Shown piece after piece: positions 1 to 6,349 of a stretch of DNA of 7,059 nucleotides; the first letter of the stretch is position 1; every line of letters begins with the position of its first letter. A program made the position numbers and the translations under genes. Under the pieces are notes generated by a model. That model saw only the letters and a list, made by a program, of their open reading frames with translations, searched no databases and was not told the DNA's origin. The stretch covers positions 1-7,059 of the forward strand of contig PEXM01000036.1 in the NCBI GenBank assembly GCA_002779055.1. Reading direction: 5' to 3'. Source of the DNA: Elusimicrobia bacterium CG08_land_8_20_14_0_20_44_26. GTDB taxonomy: Bacteria; CG03.

Positions 1-48
1 ATTGACGGGGTTGTAAAAGTTATCAAAAAACTTAAGGGAGAAATATAA
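1..48 (+). CDS. 3' end of upstream gene, probable NuoB-like hydrogenase small subunit (partial)
   Basis: Reading from base 1, the sequence encodes the C-terminal peptide IDGVVKVIKKLKGEI followed by TAA at 46-48. In NuoB-like small subunits of group 4 hydrogenases (MbhJ, EchC, CooL) the last [4Fe-4S] cysteine lies in a GCPP.P..I motif that is often followed by a short amphipathic tail of the form I.GVVK.I.KL, which this peptide resembles. The gene lies 8 bases upstream of the catalytic subunit, the usual place for its electron-transfer partner. Only 15 residues are visible and no cluster-binding cysteine is in the window, so the call rests on tail resemblance and position. Another soluble hydrogenase subunit is possible. 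Confidence 0.5.
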   Translation: MDGVVKVIKKLKGEI

Positions 49-50
49 TA

Positions 51-56
51 AGGAAG
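51..56 (+). promoter_or_regulatory. Crowded ribosome-binding region of the hydrogenase large subunit
   Basis: The purine run AGGAAG abuts the ATG at 57 with no spacer. A better Shine-Dalgarno-like run, AAGGGAG at 34-40, lies inside the end of the upstream gene and is 16 bases away. Neither is ideally spaced. No other start codon in this frame lies between the in-frame stop TAA at 33-35 and position 57, so the ATG at 57 is kept. Reinitiation after the upstream stop at 46-48 is the likely route. Confidence 0.35.
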
Positions 57-1766
57 ATGACTGAAAAAATAAAAAAAGAACTTTTCGGAAAAATTGTCCG
101 CTGGGCTCCTTCGGAGAAAAACCCTCACCGTTTTTATATAGAGATAAAAAAAGAAAATCTGCGCGAAGCGGCCAAGACGCTTTTCAGTAAACTCGGTCTT
201 CGTTTCTGTATAGCGTCGGGGATTGATAACATAAAAAATATGGAGATGCTTTATCATTTTTCCGACGACACAACGGGCATTGTTTATACTTTGAGGGTTT
301 TCACCGAACACGATGGCGGCGAAATTCCGTCAATTGCCGACATCATAAAAGGAGCTAACTGGATTGAAAGAGAAACCCACGAACTTCTCGGCATAACTTT
401 CACGGGAAACAAAGACACCCGACGGCTCCTTCTTGACCCCGCATGGCCGGAAAACGTTTATCCTCTGAGAAAGGATTACGAATACGGCAGAAAAGAGGAT
501 ATTCCCGCCGAAGACGAAACGACGAGACGCCCAAACATAAAGGTGACGTCTGACAAACCCGGCAAACAATGCACGATAATTCCCATCGGTCCTTATCATC
601 CTCTGCAGGAAGAACCGGAGTTTTTTGAATTAGAAGTCAGAGGCGAAAAAGTTATTAAAGTCAATATAAATCTCGGCTACAACCACCGCTCCATTGAAAA
701 ACTTTCGGAGGGAAAGCACTGGGACAATGTGACATTTCTCGTTGAAAGAATCTGCGGAATTTGCTCCTGCTCTCATCCTTTCGCTTACGTTCTCGCAGTT
801 GAGGACCTCCTTGGAATAGGAATTCCCGAAAGAGCGAAATACATACGTTGTATTATCGCGGAAATAGAAAGAATCCATTCCCATCTTCTCTGGCTCGGCC
901 TTGCCGGCCATTTTCTTGGATATAATACCGTTTGGATGTGGGCGTGGAAATACAGGGAACCCGTTCTCGACATAGCGGAGCAGATTTCCGGCAACAGAAA
1001 CCATTACGCAATGATGAAAATCGGCGGCGTGAGGCGGGACATAATCAATTCGGAAATAGACGGAATGAAAGAAAAATTAAACTCAATCGTTTCGGCGGTT
1101 AATATGTTCAAAGGCGCCGTCATGGACGACCCTGTCATAGGAGCAAGAACTAAAAATGTGGGAGTCCTCACAAAAGAAGACGCCGTGAAATACTGCGTCA
1201 CGGGACCTACGGCGAGAGCCAGCGGCTTAAAACAGGACATACGAAAAATAGACATAGAAAACAGCGCCTACGGACTTGTTGACTGGAATATGATTGTCTG
1301 CGAAAACGGCGATGTTTTTGACAAAGCCGTTGTGCGCATTCTTGAAATGTATGAGTCCGTGAAAATAATAAACCAGTGCTTTGACAAACTAAAAGAACTG
1401 CCTGAAGGAAACATCTGCGAAGAAGTCCGCGAAATACCCGCAGGCGAAGGCATCGGACGATATGAAGCCCCGCGCGGCGAGGTTTGGCATTATGTCAGAA
1501 GCGACGGAGGAAACACCCCGATAAGGCACAAGATCAGAGCCCCTTCTTATATGAATATCTACTCTAACGAAGTGGCGGCGGTCGGGGGGATTGTATCGGA
1601 CGCGGCAATTACTCTCGCGGCGGTGGACCCGTGTTACTGCTGCACGGAAAGAATGCAGGCGGTTGAAAATGGCTTCTTAAAATACGGGTGGGAAAAGTTA
1701 ATAGAGATTTCACAGGAAAAAACGAAAGCGATGAAGGCCGCTATTAAGGAGAAAGAAGGGAAATGA
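57..1766 (+). CDS. Group 4 [NiFe] hydrogenase catalytic large subunit, fused NuoC-NuoD type (HycE-like)
   Basis: Catalytic subunit that reversibly reduces protons to H2 at a NiFe centre, on the cytoplasmic face of a membrane-bound complex. Residues about 10-145 are a NuoC-like (30 kDa) domain ending in the family signature around ERETHELLGITF (104-115), DTRRLL and YPLRKDY (135-141). Residues about 172-569 are the NuoD-like (49 kDa) domain. Ni ligands are complete: C233 and C236 in RICGIC, C526 and C529 in DPCYCC. This separates it from complex I NuoCD, which lacks them. The conserved EIERIHSHLLWLG (269-281) and APRGE (471-475) segments are present. In HycE, maturation cuts after the Arg of DPCxxCTDR; the equivalent here is R532, leaving a 37-residue tail, so a HycI-type endopeptidase is implied. 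The 569-residue length fits fused HycE/HyfG proteins; Mbh and Ech encode the two domains separately. Its stop overlaps the next ATG (ATGA, 1763-1766). Extra cysteines C238 and C528 sit beside the ligands. Confidence 0.95.
   Translation: MTEKIKKELFGKIVRWAPSEKNPHRFYIEIKKENLREAAKTLFSKLGLRFCIASGIDNIKNMEMLYHFSDDTTGIVYTLRVFTEHDGGEIPSIADIIKGANWIERETHELLGITFTGNKDTRRLLLDPAWPENVYPLRKDYEYGRKEDIPAEDETTRRPNIKVTSDKPGKQCTIIPIGPYHPLQEEPEFFELEVRGEKVIKVNINLGYNHRSIEKLSEGKHWDNVTFLVERICGICSCSHPFAYVLAVEDLLGIGIPERAKYIRCIIAEIERIHSHLLWLGLAGHFLGYNTVWMWAWKYREPVLDIAEQISGNRNHYAMMKIGGVRRDIINSEIDGMKEKLNSIVSAVNMFKGAVMDDPVIGARTKNVGVLTKEDAVKYCVTGPTARASGLKQDIRKIDIENSAYGLVDWNMIVCENGDVFDKAVVRILEMYESVKIINQCFDKLKELPEGNICEEVREIPAGEGIGRYEAPRGEVWHYVRSDGGNTPIRHKIRAPSYMNIYSNEVAAVGGIVSDAAITLAAVDPCYCCTERMQAVENGFLKYGWEKLIEISQEKTKAMKAAIKEKEGK
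1746..1751 (+). promoter_or_regulatory. Shine-Dalgarno for the NuoL-like subunit
   Basis: AAGGAG lies 11 bases before the ATG at 1763, inside the last codons of the hydrogenase gene. A second purine run, AAGGG at 1756-1760, is closer. With the ATGA overlap this supports the start at 1763 and coupled translation. Confidence 0.55.
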
Positions 1767-3493
1767 CCGTTTTGTATCCGCTCATTTTAAATCTCGGGCT
1801 TGCGGTGATTTTTTTCATTATACCTGATTACAGAAAATTCATACGGCGCGCAGCGGTTATTTTCTCCGCCGCAGGTTTTGCATTAAGCATCGCCGCGATT
1901 TTCAGCGCCGCGCCCGAGATGAGTTTTATTCTTTTTGACACAATCTCAAAAATGCTTTATGTCGCTGTAAGTTTCTTCGGCGTGCTCCTGAGCGTTTATT
2001 CCGCCGGTATAATTGAAGAACGACTCAACAAATATTTCTCGTATTTTTTCCTAACGCTTTTCGCTTCGCAACTTACGGTCATAAGCGCCGACTGGATTGT
2101 CCTCGCAACGGGATGGGGTTTATCGGGAATCTGCCTTTACCTTCTTATGCAGTTTGAAACCGGCGCCGCGGCCGCGGCAAAAAAAGCGATGATAATAATA
2201 GGCGGAAGCGATTCGTTTCTGATACTCGGAGTCGCTGTTCTGTATAATATGACCGGGTCTTTTTCCATGGTTCCCGCCGGATGGTCTCTTCTTGCGGTCG
2301 TCTCAATGCTCGCCGCATCGTTCGCGAAAGCGGGGGTCTTTCCTCTTCACACATGGATACCCGAAACCGCGGATAAAGCGCCCGTGGCGGTGACGGCTTT
2401 TCTTCCCGCCGCTCTTGACAAGCTCCTCGGCATTTATCTTGCTTCGAGAATTTTCCAGATTTTTACGTTCCCTCAGGAAGTCAGAATCGCCGTTATGCTC
2501 ATTGGCGCCTTCACGATAATCAGCGCCGTTTTTATGGCTCTGTCCCAGCACACGGCAAAAAAACTGCTCGCTTATCACGCCGTCTCGCAAACCGGTTATA
2601 TGATTCTCGGCATCGCCTGCGGCAGTCCTGTCGGATGCGCCGGCGGGCTTTTCCATATGCTCAACCACGCAATATACAAATGCGCTCTTTTCCTCGGTAT
2701 CGGTCAGGTTGAAAAAACTGCCGCCTCAGACAAAATTGAAGAACTGGGCGGTCTTGCGAAAATTATGCCCGTAACTTTCACGTCAATGTTTATCGCGTCT
2801 CTCGCCATATCCGGAATTCCTCCCTTAAACGGTTTTTATTCCAAGTGGCTGGTATATCAGGGAATCCTGCAATCTCTGACGACAGATTTTCCTTTTCTTA
2901 CGATGCTCTGTCTCATAGCGGCTATTTTCGGCAGCGCCCTGACTCTCGCTTCGTTTGTTAAACTTCTGCACTCCGTTTTTCTCGGCGTAAAACTTGTGTC
3001 GCCGGTGAGCGTCGCGGCAAAACCGGAGAAATTCTCCCTGATACTCCCTCAAATTATCCTTGCCGCTTTCTGTGTTCTGTTAGGGATTTTTGCAAAGAAC
3101 TTATTTATAGACCCTGTTTTCGGAAACATCACCTTATCGGGATGGAACCCGGGCGCAGCGGCAGTTCTCATAATAGCGGGAATTATTTTAGGTCTCGTTA
3201 TCTATCTCGTTTCCGGGGCAAAAACGCGCAGGGTGAAAAATTACATCGGCGGAGAAAATATTTCGCCGGAAATGAACGTCTCGGGCGTGGAATTTTACGC
3301 AAGCATTGAAAACATTTTCCCTTTCAGACAAATATATTCTCTGGCGAAGAAATATATTTTTGACTTTTATGAAGCGCTGAAGGCGCTCGTTTTTTACATA
3401 ATCAAGCCCCTGCGTTACATCCACGACGGGATACTCACCGATTATCTGAGTTGGATTTTTATCGGAGGAATTATTATACTGCTTTCATTATGA
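1763..3493 (+). CDS. NuoL/MrpA-N-like antiporter subunit of the hydrogenase membrane arm
   Basis: Very hydrophobic 576-residue protein of the proton-conducting transporter family (Proton_antipo_M), with about 14 or more membrane segments, expected to move H+ or Na+ in the membrane arm. Aligning by eye with E. coli NuoL: the TM7 lysine is K189 in FAKAGVFPLHTWIPE; D150 matches the Asp of the TRVGD segment; the KKLLAY..SQ.GYM block (266-280) and the TM11 block FHMLNHAIYK (297-306, with H298, H302, K306) are present; the TM12 lysine is K361 in GFYSK. The TM5 glutamate (GWEG in NuoL) is replaced by G119 (GWGL), and the TM8 histidine position by P215, with D219-K220 close by. Residues 430-576 resemble the middle part of MrpA and end in another membrane helix. 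The next gene encodes the rest of MrpA, so together (576 plus 173 residues) they approach a full MrpA of about 800. It could also be classed as HyfB- or MbxH'-like. Overlaps both neighbours by ATGA. Confidence 0.88.
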   Translation: MTVLYPLILNLGLAVIFFIIPDYRKFIRRAAVIFSAAGFALSIAAIFSAAPEMSFILFDTISKMLYVAVSFFGVLLSVYSAGIIEERLNKYFSYFFLTLFASQLTVISADWIVLATGWGLSGICLYLLMQFETGAAAAAKKAMIIIGGSDSFLILGVAVLYNMTGSFSMVPAGWSLLAVVSMLAASFAKAGVFPLHTWIPETADKAPVAVTAFLPAALDKLLGIYLASRIFQIFTFPQEVRIAVMLIGAFTIISAVFMALSQHTAKKLLAYHAVSQTGYMILGIACGSPVGCAGGLFHMLNHAIYKCALFLGIGQVEKTAASDKIEELGGLAKIMPVTFTSMFIASLAISGIPPLNGFYSKWLVYQGILQSLTTDFPFLTMLCLIAAIFGSALTLASFVKLLHSVFLGVKLVSPVSVAAKPEKFSLILPQIILAAFCVLLGIFAKNLFIDPVFGNITLSGWNPGAAAVLIIAGIILGLVIYLVSGAKTRRVKNYIGGENISPEMNVSGVEFYASIENIFPFRQIYSLAKKYIFDFYEALKALVFYIIKPLRYIHDGILTDYLSWIFIGGIIILLSL

Positions 3494-4011
3494 CGGAATA
3501 CATAATTTTCACATTCCTTGTATTTATGATACTCGCCGCGGTTGCTGCGCTTGAGTCAAAAGACCTTCTCTCCTCAATTATTTCCATAGGCGCCGTCGGA
3601 TTTATGCTTTCGGTCGTTTTTCTTTATCTGAAGGCGCCCGACATAGCCATCGTGCAGGTTGTGGTTGAAATTCTCACGCTCATAATTCTGATACGCGTGA
3701 CGATTTCAAGGGACATACGCACAATAGAAGACACGCGCAACTTTATGCCGTTTGCTAAAAATGTTATTCTGCTATTTGTTCTTGCGGTTTTAGCGGCGAG
3801 AGCGATAGGTCTTCTTCCCGAAGTGGGCGTAAATTTGAGCAAGGTCGCGCAGTATTACCTTTTAAGAGGGTTTGAGGAAACAGGCGCGGCGAATATTGTC
3901 TCGGCGGTGATTCTTGATTACAGGGCCTATGACACGCTGGGTGAAGCCACGATTCTTTTTACGGCTATATTAGGGGCGGTGGTAATTTTGAGGAGAAAGG
4001 CAAAAGAGTGA
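3490..4011 (+). CDS. MbhD-MbhE-like protein (C-terminal portion of MrpA as a separate gene)
   Basis: Membrane protein of 173 residues. The first three helices (about 4-20, 27-47, 50-70) match the MbhD/DUF4040 region of MrpA, with the signature KDLLSSIISIGAVGF and APDIAIVQVVVEILTLIIL (49-67), including E60 inside the membrane. After a hydrophilic loop (73-88) come one helix (about 90-108) and an MbhE-like end with TGAANIVSAVILDYRAYDTL then GE (131-152) and a last helix, matching the V..ILVDFRG.DTLGE signature of MrpA and MbhE. In Mrp and Mbh structures this region lies between the antiporter-like subunit and the small Mrp subunits and is thought to help form the ion path. The ATG at 3490 overlaps the previous stop (ATGA). 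The open frame reaches back to a TTG at 3451, but the extra residues would only overlap the upstream gene. The nearest SD-like run, GGAGGAA at 3464-3470, is 19 bases off, so coupled reinitiation is likely. Confidence 0.85.
   Translation: MTEYIIFTFLVFMILAAVAALESKDLLSSIISIGAVGFMLSVVFLYLKAPDIAIVQVVVEILTLIILIRVTISRDIRTIEDTRNFMPFAKNVILLFVLAVLAARAIGLLPEVGVNLSKVAQYYLLRGFEETGAANIVSAVILDYRAYDTLGEATILFTAILGAVVILRRKAKE
3991..4000 (+). promoter_or_regulatory. Shine-Dalgarno deciding the GTG start of mrpB
   Basis: AGGAGAAAGG ends 7 bases before the GTG at 4008. No comparable run precedes the alternative in-frame ATG at 4056, so this site favours the GTG start, which overlaps the preceding stop as GTGA. 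Confidence 0.65.
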
Positions 4012-4517
4012 AGAGGGAAGAGAAAAACCGAGCACCGACAACCGAGTTAAACGGAATGAGCGAAATCGTTAAAACCGTGTGCAACTGGATTGCCGGTTTT
4101 ATATTCCTTTTCGGCTGCTATATTACCGCCTACGGACATCTTACGCCCGGCGGCGGTTTTGCGGGAGGCGTCATTCTTGCCGCGAGTTTTATACTTATAG
4201 TGCTCTCTTTCGGGAAAGATAAAATAAGCCCCTTGCTTCCCCGGAAAAGAGCGGAAATGATTGAGGCGGCGGGAGGGCTGATTTTTATTTTCACCGTCTG
4301 GACGGCAATTTACGCCGGCGCATCTTTCTGCGGTAATTTTATCTTTAAGAAGTGGAGTTGCGCGAACTTCAAACTTCTTAGCGCGGGTTTCATACCTCTT
4401 CTCAATATTGCCATCGCCCTGAAAGTTATGGCGGGTCTGTTTCTTGTATTTTTTGTCCTTTCTATAACGAGAGTGATTCTTGAGGGCGAAAAATTGAAAA
4501 TGGTGAAAGAAGAATGA
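4008..4517 (+). CDS. mrpB: MrpB/MnhB subunit of Mrp-type cation antiporter module
   Basis: A 169-residue membrane protein of the MnhB family with four predicted helices (about 22-41, 49-68, 86-104, 128-156). The diagnostic signature GHLTPGGGFAGG (43-54) is intact, as is the later SAGFIPLLNIAIALKVMAGL segment (125-144). In Mrp and Mbh complexes (MbhF) this subunit sits in the membrane arm between the MrpA C-terminal region and MrpC/MrpD and is needed for assembly and transport. The GTG start gives a hydrophilic 16-residue leader (MKREEKNRAPTTELNG) before the ATG at 4056, where many family members would start; the upstream Shine-Dalgarno and the GTGA overlap support the longer form. Two cysteines in the loop between helices 3 and 4 (C108, C118) have no obvious role. 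The stop overlaps the mrpC start. Confidence 0.92.
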   Translation: MKREEKNRAPTTELNGMSEIVKTVCNWIAGFIFLFGCYITAYGHLTPGGGFAGGVILAASFILIVLSFGKDKISPLLPRKRAEMIEAAGGLIFIFTVWTAIYAGASFCGNFIFKKWSCANFKLLSAGFIPLLNIAIALKVMAGLFLVFFVLSITRVILEGEKLKMVKEE

Positions 4518-4861
4518 TATACGCTCTGTGTTTTACGCTTATTCTGGTCGGTCTCTACGGCATAACCTGCAAAAAGAATCTGATAAAAATCATCCTCGGA
4601 TTTATTATTTTGGATTACGGCATCAATCTTTTTCTCATTCTGATTGGTTTCCGCAAAGACGGCATCGCGCCGATTTTAGATAAATCTATGGATATAAACA
4701 CCTTCGCCGCAACGAGCGTTGACCCTCTGCCTCAGGCGTTGGTTCTGACCTCAATTGTGATAGGCCTCGCCGTGACGGCTCTGATGGTGGCGCTGGCGAC
4801 GCGCATTTACGAACGTTACGGTTCCTTTGATGTGACGAAAATAAATAAATTGAAGGGATGA
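4514..4861 (+). CDS. mrpC: MrpC/MnhC (NuoK-like) subunit
   Basis: A 115-residue, three-helix membrane protein homologous to NuoK and MrpC/MbhG. The family signature VDPLPQALVLTSIVIG (69-84) followed by AVTALM.AL..RIYERYG (86-103) is clear. In the middle helix, where MrpC usually has LLSNAVNLL, this protein has IILDYGINLF, which puts D34 within the membrane. As far as I recall, acidic residues here are typical of Mbh-type MbhG and comparable to the essential NuoK glutamates, so this points to a hydrogenase-linked rather than stand-alone Mrp. The FRKDGIAPIL loop (46-55) is also Mbh-like. The ATG overlaps the mrpB stop (ATGA, 4514-4517); the upstream ribosome-binding signal (GGTGA at 4502-4506) is weak, so coupling probably matters. 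The stop is 6 bases from mrpD. Confidence 0.93.
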   Translation: MIYALCFTLILVGLYGITCKKNLIKIILGFIILDYGINLFLILIGFRKDGIAPILDKSMDINTFAATSVDPLPQALVLTSIVIGLAVTALMVALATRIYERYGSFDVTKINKLKG

Positions 4862-4867
4862 TATAAA

Positions 4868-6349
4868 ATGAAAGTTCTGCCTTATTTTGTAATTCTGCCT
4901 CTCGCGGGCTCCTTTCTTGTTATATTTATTGACTCCGTTCTTAAAGACAGAAAAGTGAGGGACACCGTCGCAGACATTTTGGCAAATGTAATTATGCTCA
5001 CGCTCTTTATACTTACACTCACTCTTTTCGGTCAATCCTGTTCTTATTTTGTCGGGGGCTGGAGGCCGCCGTTCGGCATAAACTTTCTGCTTGACGGTCT
5101 GAGCCATCTTATGCTCGTTGCGGTAAATTTAATCGCGCTTCTTTCAGGCATATTTTCAATAAATTATATGAGCCAATACACGGCAAGGAGACACTACTGG
5201 GCGCTGTTTCTCCTGATGCTTACCGGAATGAACGGCGTTCTTCTGTCGGGGGACTTCTTTAACCTGTTTGTTTTTTTAGAAATCGCCTCCGTCGCATCAT
5301 ACGCTCTCGTCGGATTCGGCACGGAAGCCGAAGAATTGGAAGCGTCTTTCAAGTATATGGTTATGGGCGCTGTGGCGTCTTCCCTCGTCCTTATGGCGGT
5401 AGCCGTGCTTTATTCCCGCTTCGGAATTCTCAATATGTCATACATCTCAGCCGCTATGCCTGGCGAGAGTTTTGATTGGCTTCTCAAATTTTCGCTGTTC
5501 CTTTTTATTACGGCGTTTTCAATAAAAGGCGCTCTCGTTCCGTTTCACGCGTGGCTTCCGGATGCGCATCCCTCGGCGCCGGCGCCGGTGTCGGCGATGT
5601 TGAGCGGCGTGCTCATTGAAACCATCGGCATATACGCGTTGACGCGCGTAATATTCAACGTGTTTTCCTATAAAAGTATTTTACTCGCCAACCTCGGAGT
5701 TATCTCGATGATGGTCGGCGTTCTTCTCGCTCTCGGACAGACGGACATAAAAAGATTGCTCGCTTACAGTTCAATATCTCAGGTCGGTTATATCGTCCTC
5801 GGACTCGGACTCGGCACGCCTCTCGGAATTTTCGGCGCTCTCTTTCATCTGATAAATCATTCAATTTTCAAATCCCTGCTTTTCTTAAATTCCGGCTCCG
5901 TTTTTTACCGCCTGAAAACACGCGACCTCAACAGTATGGGAGGTCTTAACAAAGTTATGCCCGTGACGGGGGCGACTTCTCTCGTCGCTTCTCTGAGCAT
6001 CTCGGGTCTTCCGCCTTTCAACGGTTTTTTTTCAAAACTGATTATTATCATAGCGTGCGTGCAGTCGGGGCATCCGGTTTTAGCCGTCTGGGCCGTTATC
6101 GGAAGCGTTCTCACGCTTGCGTATTTTATGAAAGTTCAGAAATTGGCTTTCTTCGGAAAACTTAAAGAAATAAATAAAGAGATTAAAGAATCGCCTTTTT
6201 TTATGTCGGCAAGCGTCATAATACTTGCAGCGCTGTGCCTGGCAACTTCTTTTATTCTTTTGCCCGGGGTAAGAAACAAAATTTTAACACCGGCGGTAAA
6301 TGCCGTATTGAATCCGACGAATTACAGGATGATGGTATATATAAAATGA
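4868..6349 (+). CDS. mrpD: MrpD/MbhH-like antiporter subunit (NuoM/NuoN family)
   Basis: A 493-residue polytopic protein of about 14 helices and the second antiporter-like subunit of the arm. Key membrane charges are present: E138 in TM5 (NLFVFLEIASVASYALVGF, 132-150), K220 in TM7 (FSIKGALVPFHAWLPDAHPS), K295 in the DIKRLLAYSSISQVGY block, H327, H331 and K335 in FHLINHSIFK, and K390 in NGFFSK of TM12. E138 and K220 fall almost exactly where MrpD of Bacillus has its functionally important Glu and Lys. The helix with SGVLIETIGIYALTR (246-260) has E251 where NuoM and many MrpD proteins carry a lysine. The usual length for MrpD/MbhH is about 490-510 residues, so the protein is complete. The ATG at 4868 has AAGGGAT at 4853-4859 about 8 bases upstream. 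The stop overlaps mrpE. Expected to carry out H+ or Na+ translocation; the ion cannot be read from the sequence. Confidence 0.93.
   Translation: MKVLPYFVILPLAGSFLVIFIDSVLKDRKVRDTVADILANVIMLTLFILTLTLFGQSCSYFVGGWRPPFGINFLLDGLSHLMLVAVNLIALLSGIFSINYMSQYTARRHYWALFLLMLTGMNGVLLSGDFFNLFVFLEIASVASYALVGFGTEAEELEASFKYMVMGAVASSLVLMAVAVLYSRFGILNMSYISAAMPGESFDWLLKFSLFLFITAFSIKGALVPFHAWLPDAHPSAPAPVSAMLSGVLIETIGIYALTRVIFNVFSYKSILLANLGVISMMVGVLLALGQTDIKRLLAYSSISQVGYIVLGLGLGTPLGIFGALFHLINHSIFKSLLFLNSGSVFYRLKTRDLNSMGGLNKVMPVTGATSLVASLSISGLPPFNGFFSKLIIIIACVQSGHPVLAVWAVIGSVLTLAYFMKVQKLAFFGKLKEINKEIKESPFFMSASVIILAALCLATSFILLPGVRNKILTPAVNAVLNPTNYRMMVYIK

Noticed and set aside
630..1004. Open frame of 124 codons on the minus strand
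   Set aside because: It lies fully inside the hydrogenase gene, has no recognisable family motif and no ribosome-binding context. It is an antisense shadow, as are the other minus-strand frames (e.g. 2303-2668, 4751-5107).
57..1766. Reading the fused NuoC-NuoD protein as a complex I NuoCD subunit
   Set aside because: All four Ni-coordinating cysteines (C233, C236, C526, C529) and the C-terminal cleavage motif are kept; complex I NuoD has lost them.
2159..2177. GC-rich palindrome around GCGGCCGC
   Set aside because: It encodes an alanine run (residues 135-139) in the NuoL-like protein at a normal loop; no sign of a regulatory or recombination site.
3451..3493. Programmed frameshift or sequencing error joining the NuoL-like and MbhD-like frames into one MrpA
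   Set aside because: The downstream frame has its own ATG in an ATGA overlap like the other junctions, both proteins end and begin at natural domain edges, and no convincing slippery heptamer followed by a strong hairpin was seen. Still listed as a check in the findings.
5573..5589. GC-rich palindromic run of GGCGCC units
   Set aside because: It encodes the conserved SAPAPVS stretch of the MrpD-like protein, so codon content explains it; there is no loop or T-run to make it a terminator.
6235..6345. Upstream extension of the mrpE frame
   Set aside because: The extra 37 residues overlap mrpD completely, are not membrane-like or family-like, and the ATG at 6346 fits both homology and the ATGA pattern.
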